This document shows positions 39,298 through 51,099 of a DNA stretch of 64,000 nucleotides, piece after piece. The notes under the pieces were generated by a model, which was not told the DNA's origin, ran no database searches, and saw only the letters and a program-made list of their open reading frames with translations. Every line of letters begins with the position of its first letter. The first letter of the stretch is position 1. Source of the stretch: Urophycis tenuis (Eukaryota; Chordata; Actinopteri; Gadiformes; Phycidae); assembly GCA_036785325.1 (NCBI GenBank), contig JAXIVH010000002.1, forward strand, positions 11,266,572-11,330,571, in the 5' to 3' direction. The translations under genes were made by a program, and so were the position numbers.

Positions 39298-40227
39298 CAA
39301 ATCTAATGTCCAGTTGCGTTCGATTTAACTGTTTGGCCGGAATAACCGTTTAGGATTGGATGAGAAAAGGAGATAGTAATGCACCACAAATCCTCACTAA
39401 ATGTTCATTTCAGAGCCTCTGATAAAGTGCAGCTCACACAGACCAAGTTTGCATCTCGGTTTAAATACCCCTCTGGCACACACTGTCAGCATTCACACTT
39501 TGACAGCGCAAGAGGGGGTTCACTTGGTTACAGTGACGGCATATGCCGGTGTCGCATCAGCTGTGCGCATCTGATTCACGTCGCAAGTTGACATTATTAT
39601 TTATACATTTGTTTTCCACTGCCTGAGGTAATTGATGTTTTGCATGAAAGGGTAAATGCACCATGTAAACATTTTAAGGAACTTATTCATTGTTACTATT
39701 TGTCTTACTAATTGCCAAAATGAGTGAGTTTTACATTCACTTGTTTTCTACCAGCTGTCACGTCGGATCCATAAGGATCGGTCTCTCGGTCATTTGTCAC
39801 GTGACAGGCAGGCTGAACGGGTCGTTCTCGTTCATTCATTCGGATCGGTCTCGTTCATTTGTCATGTGACAGCTACCAAGTCACTGTCATGTCGTGCTGT
39901 CAAACAACAGTGGCAGGGAGGATACAGGACACAAGTCACTTTATAGTGGTGTGTTTTTGCTTTCCTAGGTTTTCAGATGGTTTGAATTGCTTGTGGCATT
40001 TTGTATACACTTTGTCAGCTGAAGTAAACCATGTTGCCTTCATTGTTAAGTGTTTGAGAACCGCGATCTTTTTTACAACGCTCACAAGAGGGCTACAGCG
40101 CCACCTGCTGTAAAAAAAATTACGAAATGAACGAAATGACTCGTTCAAAGATTCGTTCAATTTACTGTCCGAGAGTAAATTGAACGAAACAGTATAAAGA
40201 TTCGAACCTCCTAACACTAGTAGCAAA

Positions 40228-40739
40228 GTGCCTACTTCCTTCATCTAAAAGAGGGCGTTGACGTTCTGGGACTCATTAGCATATCGCTGGTGACGATTAA
40301 TTAAAAAAAAAAAATCTCGGAGTCAAGGACTGCAACGGTAATCTGTACAACCGAGCATTTGCCCGGTTGTACATATTGCCAGTCCGAGCCTGTATATATT
40401 AATCATATTGTTTCTTCAACTTAAACATAGCTGACCCTTTTTCCCCCCCTTCTCGGGGATTATGTTCCCAGTTTTGATGTCGGACGTCTGGTCACTTATA
40501 GCATATAATAATATTCTATTACTGTTAAGGCAACTATGAATAATAAAACACGCCGAAACATGTGTCCTTTATCATAGCTACACGTATTACAAAAAACCAT
40601 GTGAAAATCAGTGGTATTCAGTAAGGTAAGATTAATTAAATGCGCTGACAGTTAATTTCTCCTGTCAAATGAATTACACTGAGTGGAGGGGATGTAGGAT
40701 GTCTACTAGTCCGGCAGCCAAATGCCATAATTTAGGTGA
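40228..40739. other. Non-coding spacer
   Basis: No gene. It holds a short hairpin (GTACAACCG and complement, about 40345-40373) and AT-rich sequence. Confidence 0.5.
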
Positions 40740-41647
40740 ACCTGGTTTTGTCGGTAGGGTAGGGTAAAAAAATTAACAAGTAGATATCACTATGAAACTT
40801 CACCAGTTGATTACTTAGATCAATATGAAAAATAAATGTATTATAAGTTTTCTGTAATTTAATGTTTGGATATGCAAATTAGGCATGATTTTATTAAATA
40901 TGCGCTGATTTGCATAAACTTTAAAAAGTAAAATCTGAACATTGGATAAAGCCAGTTTCATTTTTTTTATTTTGTTGACATATTAGATGAAAAGTATTTT
41001 ACACGGGGAATTCTGGATCTCTCATTTAGTTATTCAGTAGGCCTAAATCAGAAAATACTGCCAATAGCCTTTAAAAAAAATCCATTTTCGCCATGTTTTT
41101 AGGAATGAAATGTCATAGAAATCAAGCTAAGAATAATATATTAACAAATCCCTCTGTAAAAACCTTCTAAATATGGTTAGGTATAAGACTGGAAAGTTTG
41201 GTATATGTAGATGCTCCTGAAGTGGAGATTTTGTTCTCAGAGTGAGGGCTGTTCACACCCATAACTATCATGAAATATCATCAAAATCATGAAAAAATAG
41301 GAAATACCTCTCATTTCAAGGTGAGTACTCATGTCAAATGCAAATCAACTCAAATAAAATGTACTAAAACACAGTTTTCTGTGTGATAGTTATTCAGACA
41401 GTACTTTACAATTTGGAAAATGTAACCCTTTTCTATATGTCAATTAACAAATTTATGTATTTCAGATAGAGGTCGACCGATAGTGAATTTTTAAAGGCCG
41501 ATATAATAACGATAGTTTGGAGCAGGAAAAAGCCGATAGCCGATTAATCGCCCCCCTCCCCCCCTCCCCATGTGCGCTGTGTGCAGAGCAACCCCTCCCC
41601 TCAGTGATCAGAGAGACAGACAGCAGCGCAGGCCAGGGAAGGAACAG

Positions 41648-42020
41648 TTTAGGGCTGCTCGATTATGTCAAAAATGATAATCACGATTATTTTGATTGAT
41701 ATTGTAATTGCGATTATTAAAGACGATTATTCATTGATTTAAAAAAAAAAAATCTAAAAATGTTTTTGATGGTGCGACTCAAACATAGGTCCGTTGTGGT
41801 GGCAAAATATAATGCTGTTGACACGTCTCTTGCAACTTTTCCGCGACATTCGTCATAAAGGGCAGGCAGCGCAATTCTACCGAAATGGTGACGTGGTGGT
41901 AACACATACCGCTTGTCCAATGTGTTTATCAGTTTATTGAACGCCGGGTCGCTAACGGTGCTGATAGGGCACATGTCTTTGGCAATCATGTATGCGGCAC
42001 ACCATTCATCTGGCAACTGC
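41648..42020 (-). pseudogene. hAT (ZBED-type) transposase C-terminal relic
   Basis: The minus-strand frame reads IAKDMCPISTVSDPAFNKLI, then TLDKRYVLPPRHHF and IALPALYDECRGKV, which follows the dimerisation region of ZBED/hAT transposases. At the left edge AGGGCTGCTCGATTATG (about 41651) looks like a hAT end. It is joined directly to the cysteine-rich frame above, so one inserted into or recombined with the other. A second end-like stretch, AGGTCGACCGATAGTG, lies at 41469. Confidence 0.65.
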
Positions 42021-42450
42021 ATCTGTTAGAGCTACAAGGGGTTTCACTCTTACAGCCACATCTGATCATCTCCAAAATATAGTCTGGTGCAAGTTTGACA
42101 TTTTCTGGTAGACTCGTTGGGCTCAGTAGCTTATTGCTTATGTCTTTTTTCCATCCATATTCTTCAGGGTTCAGTCTTGGAGGAGGATTTATATTGAGTG
42201 TTCGCCACAAGACTGCTTGAAAGTGGGCCCTCTTCACATTTTCAATAAATGCTTCTGTAGTTGGTGGAAGAGCAGCCAAATTTGCTGAAGATGTATGACA
42301 TTTTCCATTCTTTGCCCCCCATACTACCAACCTTGTGTGTGACATGTTCTTGCTGTTCTTTATGCCATAACAGGCCGATATGAAAATTGATTTTTTAAAG
42401 GCTATTGGCAGTATTTTCTGATTTACTGAATAACTAAACGAGATATCCAT
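42010..42450 (-). CDS. Cysteine-rich C-terminal protein of the long-TIR element
   Basis: The frame reads MSHTRLVVWGAKNGKCHT, then LPPTTEAFIENVKRAHFQAV, PPPRLNPEEYGWKKD, APDYILEMIRCGCKSETPC and SSNRCSC. The ending with CGC and CSC cysteines resembles a CXC-type cluster seen at the end of uncharacterised fish proteins of repeat origin. The open frame continues into hAT sequence after about 42015, so this is a fragment. Function is unknown. Confidence 0.45.
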
Positions 42451-43069
42451 AATTCCCTTTGTAAAATACGTTTCATCTAATATGTCAACAAAATGAAAAA
42501 ATAATTTTGAAACTGGCTTTATCCAATGTTCAGATTTTATTGTTTAAAGTTTATGCTAATCAGCGCATATTTAATTACATCATACCTAATTTGCATATTA
42601 TAACATTAAATTACAGAAAACTTGTAATACATTTTTTTTTTCATATTCGAGTAAGTAATCAACTTGTGAAGTTTCATAGTGATATCTGCTAGTTAATTTT
42701 TTTACCCTATTCACCTGTAGTGTCTCGCCTTATATTTAGCACATTGAACAAAAAAGGGTTAACATACGGAATTGCCCAAGGGATATCACCGGGCACCCTC
42801 CTAAATCTTAAAGAGGTACCCCTAGTCTACTAGATTCTGCAAAAAAAAAAACTTTAACCGACAAAACCAGGTCTGACCCCATGGCTGCTGCACTATACGG
42901 TGGAGGCGGCCTGAGAGTGGAGCCTGCGGGGGGAGCGACCTCACAGTGGATGACTGCAACCAGGTGACGCGGGACGAGAACTGCTCTACTCCCGCCTCCT
43001 CCGAAGAGGGCGGGGCTTTACGGTGACGTTGTCTGCTTGCACATGCTGCATCCATAGTTGTATTCTCGA

Positions 43070-43113
43070 GTACAACTCAGCTCAACACAGCCCCGACTTC
43101 AGCATACGGACAG
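43070..43113 (+). promoter_or_regulatory. med18: Candidate 5' untranslated exon of med18
   Basis: The stretch around CTCGAGTACAACTCAGCTC ends in a fair donor, GGACAG|GTATTC. The coding exon at 44064 is preceded by an acceptor (CCCTTTCAG|AG) only two bases before its ATG, so an upstream leader exon must exist. GC-rich DNA at 42880-43050 would be the promoter. Position is a guess. Confidence 0.35.
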
Positions 43114-43439
43114 GTATTCACCACAGACGAGGTGTGACTGGCGATTAAGTGAAATGAATCACACCGCGTAGCTAACTGGGAGACACATTAAGACCGGGTG
43201 CGTTTAGCAAAGCTCATGCTAACGGAGCCCTGCTGTTTACCCAGCTAGCTAGTTAGCTTATAGCAGATTTATCTACTGAGAAGACCGAAAGAGTATTCCT
43301 CAACTTTACAGCGAGGAGCACGTTTAGTACTCTTAAAAACAAAGATGAGCGTTTCTGTTGTTTTCAATCAGGGCGTATTTTCCTTCACCGTATCTTTGTA
43401 TTGTCTTTATTGTGATACACGGTTAACCATGCAGTTCAT

Positions 43440-43860
43440 TCATTCATTCATTCATTGGTAATTATTGTGCATAGCAATGCACAATCTAGATATTGCTTTG
43501 CCTCATATTATTCTTCACACCTAATATCTGCAATGAATGGAGGCTAAACGACTTAACCTCGAGATTTCCTTCAAACTGTATTACAAAGGTCTACTTCCGC
43601 ATACCTGTGCTGTGTATTTTTCATTTTTTTGTAAACTGTATACTTCTTGAGATATTTGCGATTAAACAAAGTCCCATAGAGATAACATTGAGCCTAGCTT
43701 TCCGTTGTTACGTTTGACTCCGCTATTTGCTTTCCGGATGTCAACTGGGCGGCATAGCTCAGTGGGTACAGCGTGGGTTGGAGGGTTGGTGGTTCGATCC
43801 CCACCTCAAACTAAATGTACCTCAATGATTACGGGCATTCCTATCCTTTTCTAGTTAGAG
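43440..43860 (-). repeat. Inverted copy of the 10 kb repeat module
   Basis: Read on the minus strand it matches 10050-10250: CGGAAGTAGACCTTTGT, then TATAC/AGTTTAC and GATTTT-type residues. It lacks the solo LTR and so gives its empty site. It lies in intron 1 of med18. Confidence 0.7.
43747..43812 (+). repeat. tRNA-like (SINE head) sequence
   Basis: GGGCGGCATAGCTCAGTGGG holds an A-box-like TAGCTCAGTGG, and GGTTCGATCCCCACC is a B-box with T-arm. The anticodon arm (GTGGGTTGGAGG) does not fold as a normal tRNA and there is no acceptor match, so it is a tRNA-derived SINE piece and not a tRNA gene. Confidence 0.6.
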
Positions 43861-44063
43861 GATGCTCTTTAGTCGGTAGCGATATCATAGTTGTATTAAT
43901 CCCTGAAAGGAGGGATTCCTCTTGAGTTTTTCCTTTTTCTTTATTGGGTTTTGGTTGGAGTCTGAAGTTATTTGAGACTAAGTGTTATTGCAATAAAAAG
44001 CTATAGTACAGTTGTAGTTATAATAATACTGTTATGAATGAATGTGTTCGTTCCCTTTCAGAG

Positions 44064-45240
44064 ATGGAGGCCCCTCCGGTCAGTGTGATGCCTGTTACCG
44101 GTGGCACCATCAACATGATGGAGTATCTACTGCAAGGTGAAGTCACCAATATGTGCAACTGTATGCAACCCTGTAGGGTATAGCTGGATCTTGATTCAGG
44201 GTTATATTTGTTATTATTTTGGTGGTTTGTGTCTATCAGTGTTGTGTAACTGAAATTATACTGAAACACCTTTGGAAGCTCATCATGTGTTCACAGCCAT
44301 TATCTTTATAACATGCCATTGTCCAACTTCCATAATTTTGTTGGGTGCACCTTACTGCTGTATAAAACTATATACAATAAAATAACTACTAACTAAATAA
44401 AAATGGGCCCAATCCTAAAGTAAATCTATTTAAAGAGCCCCTCATTTACCACCAGACGTGGGGCTGATAAGTAAGTGAACTCCAGCCAACCAGTTGGTAC
44501 AGTCCATCAGGGAGTTGCTCTGTCCAGGTGTCACCAGTGGATAGATTTTGAAACGTCTCTTCATGGCTCATCAGCCCCACACCCCTGGTGGAAAACTGTC
44601 TATGTGAAAACTAACTATGTGATCAATTGACCGTTTTCGTGAACTGGCTTTAACCGTTGGTGATGGTGAATGGTCCCCTTCAGGAAGTGTTCTGGACCAA
44701 GCGCTGGAGAGCTTACTGCATCGTCTCCGGGGTCTGTGTGACAACATGGAGCCGGAGACCTTCATGGACCACGAGCTGGTCTACCTGCTGAAGGGCCAGC
44801 AGGGGAACCCCTTCATCCTGCGGGCCCGCCACTCCCTCTCCCACCCCACTGTTCCCTGGCACCTGCGGTACCTGGGCCAGCCCGAGGTGGGCGACAAGAG
44901 CCGCCACGCGCTGGTCCGCAACTGCCTGGACGTGGCGGCCTCCCACAGCCTCCCCGACTTCCTCAACGAGATGGGTTTCCGTATGGACCACGAGTTCGTG
45001 GCCAACGGACACATCTTCCGCCGCGGTGCGCTGAAGGTGGTGGTGAGCAAGCTGTCGCGCGTGCTGGTGCCGGGCAACACGGAGAACACGGAGCGGCTCT
45101 CGCTGTCCTACCTGGTGGAGCTGAGCGTGCTGGCGCCCGCGGGGCAGGACACCGTGTCGGAAGACATGCGCAGCTTCGCCGAACAGCTCAAACCCCTGGT
45201 GCACCTGGAGAAGATCGACCCCAGCAAACAGAGGCACTGA
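44064..45240 (+). CDS. med18: Mediator complex subunit 18
   Basis: Two coding exons, 44064-44136 and 44684-45240, split a glycine codon (G|GA) and give 209 residues, against 208 in human MED18. The start MEAPPVSVMPVTGGTINMME matches the vertebrate protein. Later landmarks are RLRGLCDNMEPETFMDHELV, WHLRYLGQPEVGDKSRHALV, EMGFRMDHEFVA, LSLSYLVELSVLAPAGQD and the end FAEQLKPLVHLEKIDP. MED18 sits in the Mediator head module with MED20 and MED8, bridging transcription factors and RNA polymerase II in the nucleus. The frame is intact. The second exon is notably GC-rich. A polyadenylation signal AATAAA is at 45912, with shorter choices before it. Confidence 0.97.
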
Positions 45241-45911
45241 GGCGGGACTTAAGAGCCGGCCAATCACGTGTTCCAGATTCTCTGCGATGGGCTCCTCTGG
45301 CTGAGAGGGTGGTGCTGGTTGTGTCCAACTGCTGTCATGATGGGTTTGAATTCAGAACTTTGTGTTCGGCACATGGCTGGCCACTTCAGTCTTAAGAGTG
45401 ACTTGAAGGACCCCTGGACAAATTATACTTTGGATTTTGTGTTTTTTCTAATGCTAGCTGAGAATGCCCTGTGTTGACAACTGAAGTAATTAGGAGTGGG
45501 AAGCCAGTATGAATCTTGCATAAGATCCCCATTTATGGTCTTCATCGATTGATTAATTCCGTGTCACTTGTTCTTTTCATTACAAGGAAATGTCTGTGTT
45601 TACAGTTTACACTGCTGAAGAAGCTCAGGAATGATGAAAGGGGGAAAAGGTATTGCATTAATGTATCTACTTCCTTATTATAACATGCCATGAATCACTA
45701 AAATGTCTAATGTTATACTTTCCCCAAACAGGCAGGAAACACAACATCCTAGTTTAATGTATATGAAATACAGCCCTGTAACCATTGCGACTCTAAAATA
45801 GCCTTCGGAGAGACTGGTTATATATATTGTTATATATACACATATGATTTTGAAGAGACTGGTGCTGTGTGTTCTTTTTCACAATTCTGCTTTCCAAACA
45901 TTTTACAAGTT

Positions 45912-45917
45912 AATAAA
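45912..45917 (+). terminator. Candidate med18 polyadenylation signal
   Basis: AATAAA in an AT-rich setting, about 670 bases after the stop codon. Confidence 0.4.
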
Positions 45918-46084
45918 AAAATGACGCCGCCAAATATGTCATTACTTGTTTCAATTGTTATTGACAATAGGTCCCTGAAGTTTCGTTTTTTAAATCAAGA
46001 AAATGAGATGTCCACCAGGGGTCTCCCTTGCTCTTCCCGACAACGCGGAAACCCGGTTCTACTGCCAGCCCAGATCATCTCCAT

Positions 46085-46190
46085 GTGCGCTGCGGTTGCC
46101 ATGGAAATAATTAGCCGTGAGATATGCACATTTCTTCCTCCTACTCTAATTAGCTTTCTCAATTGCTTAATGATACATAGACCTGTGTGA
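46085..46190. promoter_or_regulatory. Candidate enhancer with RFX and homeodomain motifs
   Basis: GTTGCCATGGAAAT at about 46094 is close to the palindromic RFX/X-box site. It is followed by AATAATTAGCC, CTAATTAGC and TTGCTTAATGA, all homeodomain-type cores, within 100 bases. The stretch is not repeat-like and has no frame. Function is inferred from motif clustering alone. Confidence 0.35.
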
Positions 46191-46639
46191 AAGCCTTCCT
46201 TTCTTCCTCTCACAAAAGCATTTATTCCCCCCCCCTCCTCCACCGTTTTTACCGCTTTCCACCGTTAACCCATTAGTGTCCGAAGGCAACCTGAGACTCT
46301 GAACATTAAAACACTGCTGCCTGCCTACATGCGTACTCTGGCCTCGTCCAAACTCCTAAAATAGCCCCTGGCAGCTAGGCCAATCTAAAGTGATACATTA
46401 CTGTTAACCACGTAACTCACATCCGGTGACTTATTAAAAAAGAAACATGATGCGAGGGCATCATATAATCTCTGTGATGGTGAGGGTCATTGGTGTTGCT
46501 TCGCGGTGTGGATAGTTAATTGGCAGTTGAGGACAGGAAACTGTCACCGCGCATTGATCGCCTTGCTCATCCGGGGCCAGTGAGGACTGCGAGTTTGTGC
46601 GAAGGTGAAGACGTAACAATGCTCATATTGAGAAGAGTT

Positions 46640-46790
46640 GAAAACACCTTAGAAGGTCACCCATGGGCAGTGTCTTTGCAAAGCGGAATGCTTAATTTGG
46701 GCAAGATGCCGAACTGCTCCTCAATGACGTATATCCACTATAAGTTGCTGTGGATAAAAGCATCTACTAAATTGTTCTATATGAACATAA
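46640..46790 (+). mobile_element. Fish SINE tail
   Basis: TGGGCAAGATGCCGAACTGC followed by GCTGTGGATAAAAGCATCTA matches the widely shared 3' part of fish tRNA-derived SINEs. The tRNA-like head is not clear. Confidence 0.55.
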
Positions 46791-47255
46791 AGGAGTGGCT
46801 GTTGGTAGGCCCAAATAGACAAAGTTAAAGCAAGAAGAGAAGGCCTACAACTAGGAATGCAGAACACTTTTCTACTGCGACCATCAAAACAACGTCTGTT
46901 TCTGGGTTTTCTAGGTCCAACTCGGAGAGGGAGGGTGCATATGTCTCATCGCTCAAGGCTGAGTGGGTCTAATGTGGATCCGACACACGCAGATTCCTTC
47001 CTCTCGTCTGAACTTGTGTTTAGCGGCCGTTCTCCCGGAACCAATCCAGCCTCTTGCCTGGAGAAGCGAGCAGTCACCAGACGTAACCAGTGTCCTGGCA
47101 GCTCTCTGTCAACTGTGTACTAGCAGTGTGTGTGTGATCAAACTCAGAGCGAGATGTGGAGCCCCTTTTTGTTAAGAGACCAGGCGATGGGATTTATTCC
47201 GTGAAAGGATAGCTTCTCTTGCCTTCTACATGTTGTTGAATCTGGATTTGTAGCT

Positions 47256-47438
47256 CTGAGCTTCCCAAACCTTTTCATCCTGTGACTAACCCTGTGGAGG
47301 AGGGCCCATTTAGTGCAGTAAAAAAAAAGCAGTCGATAATCATTACCCTAAATGCCCAATGTTATCTTGTCCCACAATCCACCTGGTCCCCTGCTGCGAC
47401 CCACTTTTGAGTCTCGAACCACACTTTGGAAACCACTG
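47256..47438. mobile_element. Possible short hAT MITE
   Basis: CTGAGCTTCCCAAACC at one side and GGAAACCACTG at the other are partly complementary, and the interior (CTGCGACCCACTTTTG) resembles vertebrate hAT-type MITEs. No target duplication was found. Confidence 0.4.
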
Positions 47439-48744
47439 GTCTGGCTTATAGCAAGGTGTCTTAAGAAGACGTGTTGAACTGAGGAAGTTCTTGAGGACAA
47501 ACGATATAGATTACCATCCCTGTTGCTGTTGACCTGATACTATAGTGGATCTATTGAGCTAAACCTTTTATTGCTACAGACTGAAAGAAGAGAGCAGGCC
47601 CTCTTGAGGCACGGCTATGTCACCTTGTGGTATGTAAAGGTGGCATGATGAAAACCTATGAACTATTATATGCTGTTATTTAATCACCCGTTGATATGTC
47701 AGTACTGTACAAAATAATATAGGACAAAGTTAACAATGGCTGTTTTTTCCCCCCACAGAGCGGTCGATAAAGAGCAGTGGAGCTGGGCATCAAACAATCA
47801 CCAAACAATCACCAAACCATCACCAAACGCGAGTTATGCCAATCAGTGCCCTGTGACACTAAGTAAACCACATTTGCAGCAAACCCAGTTTCTCCAGCCG
47901 TGGTTCTGTTGCTAAGGTTTGACGTTAGCATTTCCTTTCCCCCTTTAATTAAAACTTGTGGCGACGATTGTCTCTGCGGCCGCACTGAACATAATGTTCA
48001 TGCGAGGCCTAGTCTGTGCCAGATCCTCAACAACAATAAGCTGCCTCTCGCCTGGAGCAGGAAGTCTTTAAATCGGCCTAAATTGGTCAGATGCCACGAC
48101 TGGTTGAAGTGAGATCCGGCCTGGCCTGCCCGGGTAAGCTTCCGCTCCTTGGAAGGGATCCCTGTGCTGTCGTCGAGGGCCCGCATGCTGGTTAAAGGGC
48201 CGTGTGGGCTGGGCTTTTCCCCAGACGGAGAGAGAGGGGTCCGCCCCCCTACGGCCCGCCATGTGGTCCCCTAAGGCCTGCCCACATCCCAGCAGCCCCC
48301 CCCCCCCCCCCCCGGAGGGCAGGGTCCGGGGGTTACGTTGCCTTACTCTGGGCGATGGCGGCGACGGCGGCGGCGGTGGTGGTGGTGAGTGCCCAGGGAA
48401 TTAGGGGTGGGCCTCATCTCATCGCATGAGTCAAAGAGGGTGGAGAGGCGGGGGCGGGAGCATTCCTATGTGATGTGAATCAAATTCTGCGGTGCTGTTT
48501 TCTTTCCTTTTTTCGGAGCGCTGAATGACACAAAGCTCATTCTTGTTGTTGCTGGTTGTTGGTCCTTCCGCTGCCTTGCCGCGGGCGGGCGGGGCCGGCC
48601 GCGGCGGCTGCGCGGAGCACGGCATGCCAGGGTCGGCCGCAGGGAGCCGGCAGTCAATCCCGCGCTGCCTCTGGAATGTCTGGTATGAGCACGGCGTAGC
48701 GGTCTGGCCTTAAGGCTCACCAACACCAGAGACGAGAGATTATG

Positions 48745-49015
48745 ACTCAGTACTAGACTGGAGACTCAGTACTAAAGACTGGAGACTCATAACTAAAGAC
48801 TGGAGACTAAGGACTAAAGACTGGAGACTCAGAACTAAAGACTGGAGACTAAGGACTACAGACTGGAGACTCAGTACTAAAGACTGGAGACTCAGAACTA
48901 AAGACTGGAGACTAAGGACTACAGACTGGAGACTCAGTACTAAAGACTGGAGACTCATAACTAAAGACTGGAGACTCGCAACTAAAGACTGGAGACTAAG
49001 GACTAGAGACTAGAG
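48745..49015. repeat. 21-bp minisatellite (about 13 units)
   Basis: The unit GACTGGAGACTCAGTACTAAA varies at a few positions (TCAGAACT, TAAGGACT, TCATAACT). The variants partly alternate, giving a higher-order pattern. As 21 is a multiple of three, the minus strand is open and would read LQSLVLS repeats, which is a by-product and not a gene. Confidence 0.93.
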
Positions 49016-50050
49016 ACGACAGACTCTGTATTACAAGACGACCTATGCCGGTCAGGGCTCTTTCTCTACCTGTCTGCGTTTCTCCATCTGTCTCTTCTAT
49101 CTCTCTGTCTTTCCATTGAACTCTTGCTCTCTCACTTGTCTCTGTCTCTCCCTCTATATTTCTATCTGTATGTGCCTCTCTTTCTCCCTCTGTTCCTCAG
49201 TGGTTGTCTCTTAAATTGGTCAAAGAGAGACAACACTGCTGATGTGTTGGAGGTGGAGGAGGCATGAGATCACCTCCGTCCACTGCATCTGTACAATAAG
49301 TTGTTTTGTCAGAGTTCCCCAGATCTGGTTCCCAGAATGACTTCCTTATTTAAAATCTGTCGGTCTGGACAGCACCAGACATGTGACCAGACATGGGTCT
49401 TTGTCACCCCTAGGGAAGAAGAGAAGCTTGGACACCAGTCCTCTGACCGGTCTGAGTTTGAGTTTCTGGTAAGCGGGTCTCATCTCTGGATTCCCTGGTC
49501 TTCAGTTGAAGGCCGGGTTTTCCTGGAGAATTGATTCCCTGTTCCCTGGAGGGGGTTCATGGCACCACAGGGGTTAACTCCGTGGTAGAAGCTCTTAGGT
49601 CGTTAGCAGCATGGCATTTTAGCCGTGATGACAGTGACTCTGTGGATTTAGTCGTTCTCTGAGACACCGTGACATGCCACTCCACGTTTGAGGACACGTG
49701 CTATTTTTGACACACTCATTTCACAACAACAAAATCCCTCCTGTCTGGGCTGATGGTGGTTTTTTTCTTCATTGCGCAATGTTTGAGTGTGGGCTGCTTG
49801 CGCTGCGCTAGGTGGGCGGGACCTGCTATGCTCAGCCAATGGAGCTGCGACCAACGTTGTTTTGGTTGGTTTGCCACGTCTGGCTTCTAAACAGACAAAC
49901 CGAAATAGAAAAACGAAGTGTGTTGTGACTGCATATTATGTACCTGACTGTCCCAGACTTCAGGTGGGACACGTTGAAAAGACGAACAAGTTGAAGATAG
50001 CCAGTTGAACAAACTACTAATTTGTTATATTATCGACAAGTGCTTTTGTG
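49016..50050. other. Non-coding spacer
   Basis: A CT-rich stretch (49090-49200) and ordinary sequence. No gene recognised. Confidence 0.4.
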
Positions 50051-50055
50051 TGTGT

Positions 50056-50058
<3 letters not shown>

Positions 50059-50144
<86 letters not shown>
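50059..50144. repeat. (GT)n microsatellite
   Basis: About 86 uninterrupted bases. Confidence 0.97.
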
Positions 50145-50148
<4 letters not shown>

Positions 50149-50587
50149 CACTTTTTTACCACTTGTATGTTCACGTATAGGCCACACGTTTTTCATACCA
50201 TATTAATTCTTCTGAGCGTGCATGACGTATGAAGTTCTAGCTAAGACTTGAAATCGAACTGAAAGAGCAGATTAGTTCATGGCTAAAATGGTTAATTCGG
50301 TATCAACCTCAATTGGAGTTTTGATGAGAAAAACAACTCGCCAGATGAAGGTATTTTGGAGCGTAGCCAGTGATCTTACTGCACTTCTGCCCGGGCGCCC
50401 AGCTGTCAGTTTAACCCAAGCGCGCTGCACTGCGCGCAGTGTTGACGCCAGAATGGAATCCCCTCGGCCAACGCGCTGGGACCTGGGGAATTACGTCCTG
50501 ACGTACAGGCAGGTCACGCAGGAGTCTGCTGCGTCCACACATGTTTAACATCGACGTATTCGAATATGTGATTTGGAAAGATAATGC

Positions 50588-50652
50588 TCCCCCCCCCCCC
50601 CCCCCCCCCCCCAACACACGCACGCACGCACGCACGCACGCACACACGCACG

Positions 50653-50734
<82 letters not shown>
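50588..50734. repeat. Poly-C, (ACGC)n and (CA)n compound microsatellite
   Basis: A run of about 25 C is followed by ACGC repeats and then about 75 bases of CA. The open frames across it are low-complexity artefacts. Confidence 0.97.
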
Positions 50735-50735
<1 letters not shown>

Positions 50736-50999
50736 TCACCTTGATGGCAGTGGAGTAAAGATGCTTTTCGTCTCGTGACTGATTAAAAACGGAAATACCT
50801 TGTCTGCTGCTAAAGCCCAACTAATTAAAACGAATCGTAGTAGAATCACATCAGGACTAGAGGTAGAACCATGCATTCTCTCTCTCGTTCCCCTCTTGAT
50901 CTCTATATTTAGCTTCATGTCTTACTCCAATAAAGACGATTGAAGCATATTCCGCCCCGGTTAAAATCGCAAATACTTATAGACAAGGCAATATTATAT

Positions 51000-51099
<100 letters not shown>

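Larger units (their letters stand above)
38115..40227. mobile_element. Non-autonomous hAT element with internal minisatellite
   Basis: The element 38123-40219 (2097 bases) has ends TAGTGATGTG and CCTAACACTA (complement TAGTGTTAGG). It is flanked by an exact 8-base duplication GTAGCAAA at 38115-38122 and 40220-40227. Both are hAT hallmarks. The interior is filled with ATTCGTTCA motifs in both orientations and several copies of CATTTGTCACGTGACAG, and has no transposase. It lies about 2.7 kb upstream of the Ig-superfamily start codon. Confidence 0.88.
40740..42872. mobile_element. Long-TIR element of unrecognised type
   Basis: ACCTGGTTTTGTCGGT at 40740-40755 has its exact complement at 42857-42872. 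Inside the ends, about 340 bases (40760-41095) match, inverted, the stretch 42385-42710. The right side has about 140 extra bases next to the end. It encodes a cysteine-rich protein piece on the minus strand and carries a hAT relic. I could not identify a target duplication. Confidence 0.65.
45918..48740. other. Intergenic region after med18
   Basis: Apart from the SINE tail, MITE and motif cluster listed, I see no exon with conserved features. 48190-48420 is GC-rich with a C run (48297-48314) and a GGCGGCGGTGGTGG stretch. No CpG-island gene start could be confirmed. Confidence 0.4.

Noticed and set aside
43747..43812. Functional tRNA gene
   Set aside because: A and B boxes are present but the anticodon arm and acceptor stem do not pair, and it is embedded in repeat DNA.
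44713..45267. 184-residue minus-strand frame opposite med18 exon 2
   Set aside because: It is a shadow of a GC-rich real exon on the plus strand.
48740..48958. Open frame with LQSLVLS repeats
   Set aside because: It is the complement of a 21-bp minisatellite and has no other coding sign.
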